Source: CAWJLS01 sp963843755 | GTDB lineage: Bacteria; Acidobacteriota; Thermoanaerobaculia; Multivoradales; DATKCC01 | Length of the DNA: 64,000 nt | Direction: 5' to 3' | Assembly: GCA_963843755.1 (NCBI GenBank) | Contig: CAWJLS010000002.1 | Span: 434,001 to 498,000 of the forward strand | Part shown: piece by piece, positions 43,199 through 52,542 of the stretch | Position numbering within the stretch: position 1 is the first letter of the stretch | How the letters are laid out: every line of letters starts with the position of its first letter | Translations under genes and position numbers: made by a program | The notes under the pieces: generated by a model | Told to the model about the DNA's origin: nothing | Database searches by the model: none | Seen by the model: only the letters and a program-made list of their open reading frames with translations

Positions 43199-44200
43199 TC
43201 AGGTGGTGAGGACGGTGCGCCGCTCGCCGTACTTGGCGACGTACTCGTCCCAGATCCAGGCGTAGGTGCGCTCCATGCCGTCGCGCAAGCGCGTCGACGG
43301 CGCCCAGCCGAGCAGCTCCTGGATCTTGGTGTTGTCGCTGTTCCGGCCGTTGACACCCTTGGGTTTGGTGGTGTCGTAGTGACGGTCGAGCGTGATGCCG
43401 GCGATCTCCTCGACGATCGACACCAGGCCGTCGATCGTCACCAGCTCCGACGATCCGACGTTCAGCGGCTCCAGGACGTCGCTGTCCATCAGCCGCCGCG
43501 TCCCCTCGAGGCAGTCGTCGATGTAGGTGAACGAGCGGGTCTGCTTGCCGTCGCCCCAGATCTCGATCGAGTGGTCGCCGCCGATCTTGGCCTGGATCAC
43601 CTTGCGGCAGATCGCCGCCGGCGCCTTCTCCCGGCCGCCCTCCCAGGTGCCGTGGGGGCCGTAGATGTTGTGGTAGCGGGAGACGCGGGTCTCGATCCCG
43701 AAGTCCTCGCGGAAGTGGCGGCACATGCGCTCGGAGAAGAGCTTCTCCCAGCCGTAGCCGTCCTCCGGCATGGCCGGGTAGGCGTCGGCCTCCTTGAGCG
43801 GCACCACGTTCGGGTCCTTCTGCTTCTCGGCGTTGTAGACGCAGGCGGACGACGAGAAGAAGAAGCGCTCGACGCCGGCCTCCTGGGCCGCCATCAGCAG
43901 GTGGGTGTTGATCAGCACCGACAGCATGCACAGCGCCTTGTTGTTCTCGATGAACCCCATGCCGCCCATGTCGGCGGCCAGGTTGTAGACCGCCTGCGCC
44001 CCGTCGAGGGCGCTGTTGCACGCCTCGCGCTCCTGGAGATCGAGGATGCGGTTCTCGGCCCCGTCGTGGCGCTGGTACCATTCTCCGAACGGCTTGACGT
44101 CAACAGAGCGCACGGCGTGGCCTCGCGCGAGGAGGTCCCCCACCAGGTGTCCTCCGATGAAGCCCCCACCTCCCGCCACAACGACTACACCTTGACTCAT
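43199..44200 (-). CDS. GDP-mannose 3,5-epimerase-like NAD-dependent epimerase
   Basis: A 333-residue extended short-chain dehydrogenase/epimerase. It has the NAD loop GGGGFIGGHLVG, the very characteristic NLAADMGGMGFIENN, the active-site Cys in SSSACVYN, and the YGWEK (Tyr-x-x-x-Lys) pair. These match GDP-mannose 3,5-epimerases, which convert GDP-D-mannose to GDP-L-galactose/L-gulose; a related NDP-sugar epimerase is the alternative. It starts with ATG after GGAGAGGAA. It supplies a nucleotide sugar to the polysaccharide locus. The oppositely directed gene at 44249 starts only 48 bases away. Confidence 0.85.
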   Translation of the reverse strand: MSQGVVVVAGGGGFIGGHLVGDLLARGHAVRSVDVKPFGEWYQRHDGAENRILDLQEREACNSALDGAQAVYNLAADMGGMGFIENNKALCMLSVLINTHLLMAAQEAGVERFFFSSSACVYNAEKQKDPNVVPLKEADAYPAMPEDGYGWEKLFSERMCRHFREDFGIETRVSRYHNIYGPHGTWEGGREKAPAAICRKVIQAKIGGDHSIEIWGDGKQTRSFTYIDDCLEGTRRLMDSDVLEPLNVGSSELVTIDGLVSIVEEIAGITLDRHYDTTKPKGVNGRNSDNTKIQELLGWAPSTRLRDGMERTYAWIWDEYVAKYGERRTVLTT

Positions 44201-44248
44201 GACGTTCCTCTCCTGTTCTCCCGGTGACGCCGTGCGGACGGCGCTCGC

Positions 44249-45145
44249 GTGGGCCGAGTGTACCCCGAGGCAGGCTCCGGAGTGACGATCGTACGGAGCC
44301 TCCTGGGCCGTGAGCAGGTGGAGATGGCGCTCGCCTGCCTCGGGAGCCTGCGACAGTGCTCCGCGGTGCCGGTCCGCCTGATCCTTCACGACGACGGCAC
44401 TCTGGACGAAGAGTCCCGCGCCCGGCTGGCCGACAGCCTGGGCGGGGCGCGGGTCGTCACGCGCGAGGAGGCGGACGATCGGCTGGCTCCGCTGCTCTCG
44501 CGGGCGCCGACGGTCCGTGCCTATCGGGAGGCCCATCCGCTCGGGTGCAAGCTGGTCGACGTGCCGCTGTTGGCGGAGGAGCCGGTCGTCCAGTACTGCG
44601 ACGCCGACATCCTCTTTCTCCGCCGCTACCGCGGGCTCTTCGACGGCCTGGCCGCGACCTGCGACGCCCGCTTCATGACCGACTACCAGTGTGCTTACTC
44701 GCTACGGGCCCTGGACCTCGTGCGCGAACGGGCGCTCCGGCCGGCCTACCGGGTCAACACGGGGATCGTCCAGATCCGCCGGGCGGCGGTCGGCATGGAC
44801 ACGATCGAGCGCTCGTTCGGCCGCGCTCGGAGCCACCGGACCCCTCAGTGGGCCGAGCAGACCTGCTGGGCCCTGATCGCCGAGGAGCTCCGGACCGAGC
44901 TGTTGGACCCGGAGCAGTTCCGGTTCCCGTTCGCGGAACCCCCGGAGCGACCCGGAACGATCGCCCTCCACTTCATCGGGCCGCTGCGCGGCCGGCTGGA
45001 TCGTTGGCTGCGGGCCGCGCGGGCCGCCGAGCCGCCGTCGCGGCCGGAGCCGGTGGTCTCCCGGCCGGCGAGGGGGAGCACGCCGCTCGATCTGGCGCTC
45101 ACCGAAGCCGCCCGGTGGCGTGCGCGCCGTCGCGGCCGGCGCTGA
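44249..45145 (+). CDS. GT-A-like nucleotide-sugar transferase, unassigned
   Basis: A 298-residue protein with GT-A features: an N-terminal VTIVRSLLGREQVEMALACLGSLR-type strand-helix, RLILHDDGTLDEES, and the DXD site in VVQYCDADILFLRRYRGLF, then VNTGIVQIRR. It is similar in layout to the protein at 46029 (DTDILWFG), so the two are probably the same family. I cannot name it. The start is uncertain: GTG at 44249, or GTG at 44282, which is where similarity seems to begin. It is the only plus-strand gene in the polysaccharide locus and ends 27 bases before a convergent FkbM gene. Confidence 0.65.
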   Translation: MGRVYPEAGSGVTIVRSLLGREQVEMALACLGSLRQCSAVPVRLILHDDGTLDEESRARLADSLGGARVVTREEADDRLAPLLSRAPTVRAYREAHPLGCKLVDVPLLAEEPVVQYCDADILFLRRYRGLFDGLAATCDARFMTDYQCAYSLRALDLVRERALRPAYRVNTGIVQIRRAAVGMDTIERSFGRARSHRTPQWAEQTCWALIAEELRTELLDPEQFRFPFAEPPERPGTIALHFIGPLRGRLDRWLRAARAAEPPSRPEPVVSRPARGSTPLDLALTEAARWRARRRGRR

Positions 45146-45172
45146 CCTCGGGCTCCCTGGGGCCGGGCTCTC

Positions 45173-45991
45173 TCACCCCACCCGGCGGAGCTCGACCATG
45201 CCGTGGTCCCGCAGTGGGTCCCGCTGGCCGGTGAGCGGCACCGGGCGCAGGCCCAGCTCGGCCAGCAGCCGCTCGGTGCGGTCGAGGTCGTAGTCGCACA
45301 GGTGCCAACTGTCGGGGTGCATCTCGACCACCAGGGAGAGGCCCGGCGTCCCCTGGATCAGCGCGCGGGCACCGGCGAGGGCCGCCGGCTCGAACCCTTC
45401 GATGTCCATGATCAGCCAGTCCGGGGCTCGTTCGGCGTCGCGCCAGTAGTCGTCGAGGGTCACGACGTCGACCTCGTCGCTGTGGGTGGGCGCCCCGTCG
45501 AGCCGCGGGTTGGGCCCCGCCAGGCGGCTCATGCCGTCGCTCCCCGACCGCCAGAACGTCGCCCGCCCACTGGCGCCGCCGACGGCCGCCTCCTCCACCA
45601 CGACACGATCTTCGACACGGTTCATTTCCAGATGGCGCCGAAGGAGTGCGCGCGCCTCGGGGTTGGGCTCGAAGGCGATGATCCGGCCGTCCGGTGCGGT
45701 CCAGGCGGCCGCCTGGAGGACGTAGACGCCGAGGTTTGCGCCGACGTTGACCACGAGCTGGCCGGGACGCATCTGCCGAGCCAGGTGGGCGGCGACCGGC
45801 GGGTCGTAGAGCGGACCCATCCGAAGACGGGTCTCCGGCGTCACCCGTACAGCGAGGTCGTTGATCGTCCAGGGCATGCCGTCGCGGTGGTAGCGCCAGC
45901 CGATCCATCGGTCGCGCAGGTGGCGCAGGGTGCCGATCAGGGGGGCCGGCAACCGGCGGACGAAAGGGCGGTTGGACGAGTCAGGGTTCAT
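45173..45991 (-). CDS. FkbM family methyltransferase (1 of 4)
   Basis: A 272-residue SAM-dependent methyltransferase of the FkbM type. Motif I is LVVNVGANLGVYVLQAA (SAM-binding Gly-x-Gly region), then IIAFEPNPEARALL, and the late WLIMDIEGFEPAALAGA with VVEMHPDSW. In polysaccharide loci these O-methylate sugar residues, often capping or decorating chains. The ATG at 45991 has GAGG 6 bases upstream; the in-frame extension to 46096 overlaps the previous gene and lacks support. It is last in the four-gene unit starting near 48938. Confidence 0.87.
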   Translation of the reverse strand: MNPDSSNRPFVRRLPAPLIGTLRHLRDRWIGWRYHRDGMPWTINDLAVRVTPETRLRMGPLYDPPVAAHLARQMRPGQLVVNVGANLGVYVLQAAAWTAPDGRIIAFEPNPEARALLRRHLEMNRVEDRVVVEEAAVGGASGRATFWRSGSDGMSRLAGPNPRLDGAPTHSDEVDVVTLDDYWRDAERAPDWLIMDIEGFEPAALAGARALIQGTPGLSLVVEMHPDSWHLCDYDLDRTERLLAELGLRPVPLTGQRDPLRDHGMVELRRVG

Positions 45992-46028
45992 GGAGGCCTC
46001 GGGTGTCGGGCGGAGCGGGCCGGTGCCT

Positions 46029-46928
46029 TCAGGGCGCGGCCGGGCGTCGGGCGAGGAGAGCATCGCGCCAGAACAGGTGGCGCACGGTCTGGACATAGTG
46101 ACGGGCCGTCGGGCGGTCCCGAGACCTCTGGGGCAGCAGGCAGGTCGCGTCGTCGAGGATCGTCGACACTGCGGACGCCGGGATCGGCACCCCGCTCAGC
46201 CGATGGGAGATCTCCGCGATGATCGTCTGCTCGGTCCGGGGGATCCCCTGGTCGGCTGCGAAGTCGAGCAGCGGCCCGATCCCGGGAGTGGCGAGCAGGT
46301 CGCCCTGGGCCCAGACCAGGCCGGCGCAGAGGAAGGGCGGCGCGGCCAGGTGGGGCAGGCGCTCGGGGACCAGGCGGTCGTCGTAGGAGCGTTCCGGATC
46401 GATGGACACGCGGATCGCCGGCTCGCGGACTCCGGAGCCGGCCGGTCCGTCGGCTGCCTGTTCGTCGAGCCAGTGCGGGTGGCCGAACCACAAGATATCG
46501 GTGTCCGAGTAGACCACCGGCCCCTGCCGGGCGAGGGCGACGATGGCGGTGAGCTTCCTGCCCATCGGCTCGCGCTCGGCGAAGCGGTCGAGGGCGCGGC
46601 TCCGGGAGTCGCTGCCCAGCGGCGAGAGCTCGTGCCAGTCGAAGACGTCGAGCGGTCCGGGCCACCAGGCGAGGGTACGCCGGAGGGCGGACGGATCGGC
46701 GGTGCCGTCGGAGACGACGGTCAGTCGAGGCAGCCGGTACCAGCTCCGGCAGACCGAGAGCAGCGACTCGCGCAGCAGGGGGCGCTGGTCCTCGCCGCTG
46801 AACAGCAGGAGGGCGACGTCGGCCGGCGGCCGCTGCGCCTGGCGCGCGGGTCGCCGCAGGCCGAGGAGGCGCTGGTAGAGCCTGGGCAGACGGTAGGCGA
46901 GGCTGGCCTTGGGGCGCGAGAGGATCAC
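46029..46928 (-). CDS. GT-A-like transferase, paralogue of the 44249 product
   Basis: A 299-residue protein with GT-A traits: LLLFSGEDQRPLLRESLLSV, LTVVSDGTADPSALR and a DXD-type VVYSDTDILWFGHPHWLD, followed by FLCAGLVWAQGDLL. I recognise the general nucleotide-diphospho-sugar transferase pattern but no exact family. The GTG start overlaps the stop of the GT4 gene by 4 bases (GTGA). The pairing with FkbM genes on both sides points to decoration of the same polymer. Confidence 0.68.
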   Translation of the reverse strand: MILSRPKASLAYRLPRLYQRLLGLRRPARQAQRPPADVALLLFSGEDQRPLLRESLLSVCRSWYRLPRLTVVSDGTADPSALRRTLAWWPGPLDVFDWHELSPLGSDSRSRALDRFAEREPMGRKLTAIVALARQGPVVYSDTDILWFGHPHWLDEQAADGPAGSGVREPAIRVSIDPERSYDDRLVPERLPHLAAPPFLCAGLVWAQGDLLATPGIGPLLDFAADQGIPRTEQTIIAEISHRLSGVPIPASAVSTILDDATCLLPQRSRDRPTARHYVQTVRHLFWRDALLARRPAAP

Positions 46929-48094
46929 CGGTCCGCCCCCCGGCGCTGTTGGCGTTCGATCGCCCGTTCGATCAGGTCGGCCACCCGCTCACCGACGGCC
47001 TCCCAGGTGCGCCCCGCCACGTCCTCGCGTGCCCGCTCGCCGAGGCGGGTCCGGAGGGCCGGATCGTCGACCGCCCGGGCCACCGCGTCCGCCAGCGCCT
47101 CGGCGTCTCCAGGCGGCACCAGCAGGCCGTTCTCGTCGTGGCGCAGCAGGTCCCGCTGGCCGCAGGTCTCGGTGGCGATGGAGCACCGCCCGGCCGCCAT
47201 CGCCTGAAGCAACGCCAACGGCTGCCCCTCGAACAGGCTGGGCAGGACGAAGAGATCCGCCCTGGCGAAGAGTGCCGCCTCTCGGGAGGGATCGAAGCGG
47301 GGGATCACTTCGAGGCGGCCGTGGAGCGCCGCCGGCCACTGGGCGCGGACGCGCGGCTCGTCCACTCCGGTGCCGGCCAGCAGCCACCGGACGGCGACCC
47401 CGCGCCGCGCGAGCAGAGTCGCCGCCTCCACCAGGACCCCCGTGCCTTTACGCGGCAGATAGCTGCCCAGGACCAGGGCCGTCGGAGCACGGTCCTCCGG
47501 CGCCGGCCCCACGCCGCCGGTACCCGGGTCTCGGTCCGCCGCTGGATCGGTGCCGTTTTCGTAGAGGTGGGTTCGTTCCGGTGCGCGACCGTACCGGGTG
47601 AGCGCCGCCTCCCGATCCTCCCGGTTCAGCACCAGCACGTCCGGCGCCCAGCGCAGCGCCAGCTCGGACGGCAGGATGCGCCAGAGCGGGTAGAGGACCC
47701 GCGATCGGAGGGCGATCTCGCCGCCTGGCTCACCGGCGAGGCGCTTGGCGACCTCCCAGCCACGCCGCTCGAGCCCGTGGCTGAAGACGATCGTCGGCAC
47801 CCGCGGGCGCCACGGTCCGACGAAAGGGAACGCGGCGGGCTCGTGGACGAGGATCGCCGCCGGCCGGCGCGGCAGCCGGGCGACCTCGCGGCGGGCCCAC
47901 CACGGGAACCGGGCCGGATGCAGCGAGTGCCCCGGCGGTCCGGGCCCCAGGTGGAGCGGCCGGTAGCCGCGCCCCTCGAGCGCCCGCAGCCAGCTCCACG
48001 CGACCCGGCCCATGCCGGTGGACCGGTCGACCTCGATCTGGGCGATGTGAACGATGCTGGGGCGAGAGGGCGCGCCGTTCGCGTCGGTCAGCAT
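46925..48094 (-). CDS. GT4 glycosyltransferase
   Basis: A 389-residue GT-B family 4 enzyme. The N-domain starts PSIVHIAQIEVDRSTGMGRVAW; the C-domain has ALVLGSYLPRKGTGVLVEAA and the signature RADLFVLPSLFEGQPLALLQAMAAG, where EGQPLALLQAMA corresponds to the E-x7-E donor site. It starts 13 bases after the FkbM gene upstream and overlaps the next gene by 4 bases. Confidence 0.86.
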   Translation of the reverse strand: MLTDANGAPSRPSIVHIAQIEVDRSTGMGRVAWSWLRALEGRGYRPLHLGPGPPGHSLHPARFPWWARREVARLPRRPAAILVHEPAAFPFVGPWRPRVPTIVFSHGLERRGWEVAKRLAGEPGGEIALRSRVLYPLWRILPSELALRWAPDVLVLNREDREAALTRYGRAPERTHLYENGTDPAADRDPGTGGVGPAPEDRAPTALVLGSYLPRKGTGVLVEAATLLARRGVAVRWLLAGTGVDEPRVRAQWPAALHGRLEVIPRFDPSREAALFARADLFVLPSLFEGQPLALLQAMAAGRCSIATETCGQRDLLRHDENGLLVPPGDAEALADAVARAVDDPALRTRLGERAREDVAGRTWEAVGERVADLIERAIERQQRRGADR

Positions 48095-48107
48095 CGCGCG
48101 TCGGATC

Positions 48108-48938
48108 TCACGCCGTCTCCGGCGTCGCGCGGCGGCGCAGGAGGCGTTTCATCCGCTCGAGGGCCGTCCGCAGGGGCAGGGTGCCGAGAAGCAGGCCGCG
48201 CAGGTGGGCGCGGGTCCGCAGATCGAGTCCCATGCGCCGTTCGTGGAGCGCGAGGACGTCCAGGTGGTTGCCGAACGGCTTGGAGACCGAGAGGACGAGG
48301 AACCCGGTGTCGCGGAGCCGCCGCAGGATCCGGTCGATCGCTTCCCCCGCTTCGTAGCCGGGGATGAAATCGTGGAACTCGACCGTGATCTGGTCGATCC
48401 GGTCGAGGACGCTGTCCGAGATGCCGAGCAGGAGGCCGATCTCCGCCCCCTCGATGTCGATCTTCAGCAGGTCGACGTGGTCGATGCCGTGCTCGGCGCG
48501 GAGCTCGTCGAAGGTGATCGCCCGCACCTCGACCGAGCGCGACGAACCGTGGACCCGGGCGAGGACCGGGTCGAGCGTGTTGCCCTCGGGATTGTCGGCG
48601 AAGTGCAGGCGCACCGTGCCGCCACGGTCGTGGATCGCCGCGTTGACCCGGACCACCCCGTCGCGCTCCGGAATGCGGGCGAACAGGTCGGGCGCCGGCT
48701 CGACGGCGATGCAGCGGCAGCCGAAGCGGCGGTTGAGCTCCGAGGAGAACTCCCCCAGGTGGGCTCCCAGGTCGACGACCGTCGAGCCCTCGTCCAGGTG
48801 GCGGGTCAGGAAGCTGTGATCCCGGAGCGACTCGAACCCCGAGGCCCGGAGCTGATGCCGGAGGACGGCGTCGACCGACCGTTGGACGGCGGTTCCGAGG
48901 AAGATCAGGGGAGACTGGAGCACGCGGAGCAGGCGCAA
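48108..48938 (-). CDS. FkbM family methyltransferase (2 of 4)
   Basis: A 276-residue FkbM methyltransferase: STVVDLGAHLGEFSSELNRRFG (SAM loop), CIAVEPAPDLFARI, VDLLKIDIEGAEIGLLLG and ITVEFHDF. I place the start at TTG 48938 (LRLLRVLQSP). An in-frame GTG slightly inside is possible, and the frame stays open upstream without a conserved sequence. A TATACT -10 lies about 42 bases before it, so this is the first gene of the unit running to 45173. Confidence 0.83.
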   Translation of the reverse strand: MRLLRVLQSPLIFLGTAVQRSVDAVLRHQLRASGFESLRDHSFLTRHLDEGSTVVDLGAHLGEFSSELNRRFGCRCIAVEPAPDLFARIPERDGVVRVNAAIHDRGGTVRLHFADNPEGNTLDPVLARVHGSSRSVEVRAITFDELRAEHGIDHVDLLKIDIEGAEIGLLLGISDSVLDRIDQITVEFHDFIPGYEAGEAIDRILRRLRDTGFLVLSVSKPFGNHLDVLALHERRMGLDLRTRAHLRGLLLGTLPLRTALERMKRLLRRRATPETA

Positions 48939-48979
48939 GGGTGAGTTCTCATGGGCAGGTGGGCGGAAGCCTCGGCCGG

Positions 48980-48985
48980 AGTATA
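48980..48985 (-). promoter_or_regulatory. Putative -10 (TATACT) of the 48.9-45.2 kb operon
   Basis: On the minus strand TATACT (5 of 6 to consensus) stands in the only sizeable gap of this part of the locus (48939-49059). The -35 is not evident. It would separate this operon from the one that ends at 49060. Confidence 0.4.
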
Positions 48986-49059
48986 CCGACTGGTTCCGAC
49001 CGGTTTGGGGCCGAGGAGGCCGCCCACGGGTGGCCGGCGGGGTCCGCCGAGGCGCTCGG

Positions 49060-49863
49060 CTAGCCGGATTCCTCCTGGCGGGTCCGGACCGTTCGGCGGT
49101 CCTCCTCCGGCACGGCCAGGGTGTTCCAGGCCGGACCCTCCAGGCGGGGACGGTCGGGACCCTCGGCGCGGGCGTCGTAGAGACGGTATCGCTGCTCCTC
49201 GAGCAGGCGGGCGGCCGCCTCCGCGTTCTGGGAGTGGATCTCACACAGCAGGATCGGCCGCACCTCGCCGAGCAGGCGCGTCGCGCCCTCGAAACAGGAC
49301 AGCTCGGCTCCTTCGACGTCGATCTTGACCAGGTCGGGCGCCGGAAAGCGCTCGAGCAGCCAGTCGAGGGTGACGGTGATCACCGGCCGCCGGCCACGGG
49401 CTCCGCCGGTTTGGGTCGAGCCGCCGGCGGCGAGCAGGTGATTGCCCGCCCGGCCGCGGCGGGCGATGGAGAGCTCCGCCACCTCGAGAGCACCGGAGAC
49501 CGCGGCGGTCAGGACGTCGACCGGCGCCGCATCGTCGGGCCCCCGCTCCGCCGAGCGGCGCATCAGACTGGTCAGCCAGTCGTCGGCCTCGATCGCGAGC
49601 ACCCGGCCCGAAGGGCCGGCCCGATGGGCTGCGGCGAACGTGAACAGGCCGACGTTGGCCCCCACGTCCCAGACGGTCGCTCCCGGGGTGGCGAGCTCTT
49701 CGGCCCACCGCAGCAGGTCCGGGTCGACCCGGCCGAGACCGGGCATCCAGTAGCGGAGCGCCGCGTCCGGGCTGACGTAGAGGCGGGCGCCGCCGAGCCG
49801 CGCGGGCAGGCGGCGGCGGACCACCCGGTTCCGGCTCAGCCGCTCGACCAGCTCGCGGAGCAC
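49060..49863 (-). CDS. FkbM family methyltransferase (3 of 4)
   Basis: A 267-residue FkbM protein: TVWDVGANVGLFTFAAAHRAG (SAM loop), VLAIEADDWLTSLM, PDLVKIDVEGAELSCFEGA and ILLCEIHSQNAE. It starts with GTG 4 bases after the carbamoyltransferase stop and ends the long minus-strand operon. About 120 bases of non-coding sequence follow. Confidence 0.88.
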   Translation of the reverse strand: MLRELVERLSRNRVVRRRLPARLGGARLYVSPDAALRYWMPGLGRVDPDLLRWAEELATPGATVWDVGANVGLFTFAAAHRAGPSGRVLAIEADDWLTSLMRRSAERGPDDAAPVDVLTAAVSGALEVAELSIARRGRAGNHLLAAGGSTQTGGARGRRPVITVTLDWLLERFPAPDLVKIDVEGAELSCFEGATRLLGEVRPILLCEIHSQNAEAAARLLEEQRYRLYDARAEGPDRPRLEGPAWNTLAVPEEDRRTVRTRQEESG

Positions 49864-49867
49864 CTGC

Positions 49868-51667
49868 TCAGCCCTCGCGGCGCGAGAGCACCACGTCGCC
49901 CATCACCAGCCGGTCCATCTTCGTCCGCAGGAAGCAGTCGAGGGCCTCGGCCGGGGTGTTGACGATCGGCTCGTTCTCGTTGAACGAGGTGTTGAGCACG
50001 ATCGGCACGCCGGTCTCCCGCTCGAAGGCCTCGATCAGCCGGTGGTAGCGGGGGTTGGCGCGGGCGGAGACGGTCTGCAGCCGGCCGGTGCCGTCGACGT
50101 GGGTGACCGCCGGGATCTCGGCCCGCCGCTCCGGCCGGATCGGGTAGACCTTGATCATGAACGGGTCCGGGTAGCTCTCGGCGAACCAGTCGCCGGTGCG
50201 CTCCTCGAGAATCGACGGGGCGAACGGCCGGAACGACTCGCGCCGCTTGATCTTGAGGTTCAGGATGTCCTTCATGTCGGCCCGCCGCGGATCGCCGAGG
50301 ATCGAGCGGTTGCCGAGCGCCCGCGGACCCCACTCGGAACGCCCCTGGTACCAGCCGACGACGTTGCCGCGGGCGATCGCCGCGGCGGTCTCGGCAGCCA
50401 GGCGATCCTCGTCCTCGACCTGCTCGATCTTGATCGTGGCACCTCCGGCCGACACGACGTTCGTCCAGGTGCCGTCGACGCCGTCCGAGTCGCTCACCGC
50501 GTCGGCGATCGCCCGCCGCACGGCGGTCCGGTCGTACTCCGGGCCCCAGTAGGCGTGCTCCATCAGGAAGTCCCGCGGCGCGCCGAAGATGGCGTGCTGG
50601 ACGTAGAGCGCGGCGCCCAGGGCGGTGCCCGCGTCGCCGGCGGCGGCCTGGATCCAGACGTCCTCGACGTCCGTTTCCGCGAACAGCTTGCCGTTGGCCA
50701 CCGAGTTCATGGCGCAGCCGCCGGAGAGCGTCAGCTTGGTGAGGCCGGTGCGTGCCTGGAGGCTCCTCACCAGGGCGAAGAAGCGCTCCTCGTAGACCGC
50801 CTGGAGGGAGTGGGCGAGGTCCATGTGGCGCTGGCCGATCTCCTCGTCCGGCCGGCGGGCCGGGCCGAGCAGCTCTTCGAGGGACGCCGCCCAGACCGGG
50901 CCGAGGCGGGGCTCGCCGTCGTCCCAGGTCATGTCGACCCCTTCGGCCAGGTGGCGGAAGTAGGTCAGGTCGAGGCGGAAGCTCCCGTCGCCGTACGCCG
51001 GCACGAGCTTGCGGAGCTGCCGGACGAAGGTCGGCTCGCCGTAGGCGGCCAGGCCCATCACCTTGTACTCGTCGCCGTACTTGGGGAAGCCGAGGAACTG
51101 GGTCAGCGCCTGGTAGAAGAGGCCGAGGGAGTGGGGGAAGGTGACCCGGTCGAGCACCTCGATCTTGTTGCCCCGGCCGACGCCGCGCATGGTCGAGACG
51201 AAGTCGCCGAAGCCGTCGACCGACAGGCACATGGCCTCGTCGAACGGGCAGCAGTAGAAGGCCGACGCCAGGTGGGCCAGGTGGTGCTCCACGGGGTAGA
51301 CCGGCGGCGGCGCCGCGCCGTCGGTCGGGAAGGCGGCGGCGAGCCGCTCTTCGAGGCTCGCCACCTGCTTCAGGTTGCGCACCCGCGAGAGCGCCCGCGG
51401 CAGGCTCCGCGGGTGGGTGAGCGCCAGGGCCGCCTTGCGCGCGAGGTACGCCCGCGGCTTGCGCGAGACGCCGACCGCCCGCAGCCTGCGCAAGGCGCCC
51501 TCGGCCGCCTCGTCCAGGCAGTAGCCGATGGCCCGCTCCGGGAAGCCCGCCCAGTGCTTGACCCGGCGGAAGCGCTCCTCCTCGACGGCGGCGGCCAGCC
51601 GGCCCTCGCGCAGGATGGCCGCCGAGGCGTCGCCGTGAAACGCGTTGATGCCGAGGATCGGGCTCAC
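49868..51667 (-). CDS. NodU/CmcH family carbamoyltransferase
   Basis: A 599-residue O-carbamoyltransferase. The N-terminal YrdC-like/ASKHA part shows ILGINAFHGDASAAIL and PVEHHLAHLASAFYCCPFDEA (metal-binding His residues), with LSGGCAMNSVANGK in the middle. The C-terminal part has GWYQGRSEWGPRALGNRSILGDPR, the NodU signature, and NTSFNENEPIVNTPAEAL. The family transfers carbamoyl from carbamoyl phosphate to a sugar hydroxyl in an ATP-dependent reaction. In this locus it would carbamoylate a sugar of the polysaccharide. The GTG start overlaps the GT2 stop (GTGA). Confidence 0.95.
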   Translation of the reverse strand: MSPILGINAFHGDASAAILREGRLAAAVEEERFRRVKHWAGFPERAIGYCLDEAAEGALRRLRAVGVSRKPRAYLARKAALALTHPRSLPRALSRVRNLKQVASLEERLAAAFPTDGAAPPPVYPVEHHLAHLASAFYCCPFDEAMCLSVDGFGDFVSTMRGVGRGNKIEVLDRVTFPHSLGLFYQALTQFLGFPKYGDEYKVMGLAAYGEPTFVRQLRKLVPAYGDGSFRLDLTYFRHLAEGVDMTWDDGEPRLGPVWAASLEELLGPARRPDEEIGQRHMDLAHSLQAVYEERFFALVRSLQARTGLTKLTLSGGCAMNSVANGKLFAETDVEDVWIQAAAGDAGTALGAALYVQHAIFGAPRDFLMEHAYWGPEYDRTAVRRAIADAVSDSDGVDGTWTNVVSAGGATIKIEQVEDEDRLAAETAAAIARGNVVGWYQGRSEWGPRALGNRSILGDPRRADMKDILNLKIKRRESFRPFAPSILEERTGDWFAESYPDPFMIKVYPIRPERRAEIPAVTHVDGTGRLQTVSARANPRYHRLIEAFERETGVPIVLNTSFNENEPIVNTPAEALDCFLRTKMDRLVMGDVVLSRREG

Positions 51668-52542
51668 GATCGGGTCTCCTCCCGCAGCAGCTCTTCGAGC
51701 CGGATGTCGACCACCAGGCGGAACCAGAACGCCTGGAGGAAGTGGAAGACGAAGCCCCGCTTGCCGTCGAGCACGCCCAGCCGGAGCACGTAGCGGTAGA
51801 CGAAGTAGACGAACGGGCGCACGTAGAGCGGGGCGCCGTAGTAGGCGCGCTTGAGCCACAGCACCCGCTGGTCGGGGGTGCCGAAGAGCCGCGGCTCGGC
51901 TTTGAACGGGGTGCCGTCACGGCGGCGCGCGAGCTCCTCGCGGGCGAAGGCCTCGGCGTAGCGCAGGTGCTTCTCGAGGTAGAAGAGGATCGCGTCCTCC
52001 TTCTTGTTCCACTCCTCGAGCGGCGCGCGCAGGCGCTCGACGCGGCCGTCGACGTACACCCGGGTGTCCTGCTCCAGGGGGTCGAGCTGGCTCTTCGAGC
52101 GCCGGAAGAGCTTCAGGAGGTACTTGTTGCCGTAGCCGCCCCAGCGGATCCACTTGCCGCGGAAGATCTGCTTGCGGCGGATGTAGAAGCCGTCCGGGGC
52201 GATCGCCTCCGGGCTCTCGAACAGCCGGCCGAGCTCGGCGTGGAGCTCCGTCGTCACCGCCTGGTCGGCCTCCAGGATCAGCACCCACTCGTTGCGGATC
52301 GGCAGGTGGTCGAGCCCCCACTGGAAGATCCACGGGATGATCCGGCCGTGCTCGTACTCCAGGTTCACTACCTCGTCGGCGAAGCGCTCGGCGATCTCGA
52401 CCGTTCGGTCGGTGCTCTCCGAGTCGAGCACGAAGAGCTGGTCGACGCGGCCGTGGACGCTCTCGAGCGTGCGGCCGATGTTGACCTCCTCGTTGCGGGT
52501 GGTGACGAGGACGGTGATCGGGAGGGGAGTCGGGGCGGTCAT
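51664..52542 (-). CDS. GT2 glycosyltransferase (WaaE/KdtX-like)
   Basis: A 292-residue family-2 glycosyltransferase. It has ITVLVTTRNEEVNIGRTLESV, LFVLDSESTDRTVEIAE and WVLILEADQAVTTEL, the LEADE-like DXD position. It then has a C-terminal basic, aromatic region with an amphipathic membrane-attachment segment (VYFVYRYVLRLG). This is the group of LPS-core beta-glycosyltransferases such as WaaE. The start ATG overlaps the FkbM stop by 4 bases. Confidence 0.88.
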   Translation of the reverse strand: MTAPTPLPITVLVTTRNEEVNIGRTLESVHGRVDQLFVLDSESTDRTVEIAERFADEVVNLEYEHGRIIPWIFQWGLDHLPIRNEWVLILEADQAVTTELHAELGRLFESPEAIAPDGFYIRRKQIFRGKWIRWGGYGNKYLLKLFRRSKSQLDPLEQDTRVYVDGRVERLRAPLEEWNKKEDAILFYLEKHLRYAEAFAREELARRRDGTPFKAEPRLFGTPDQRVLWLKRAYYGAPLYVRPFVYFVYRYVLRLGVLDGKRGFVFHFLQAFWFRLVVDIRLEELLREETRS

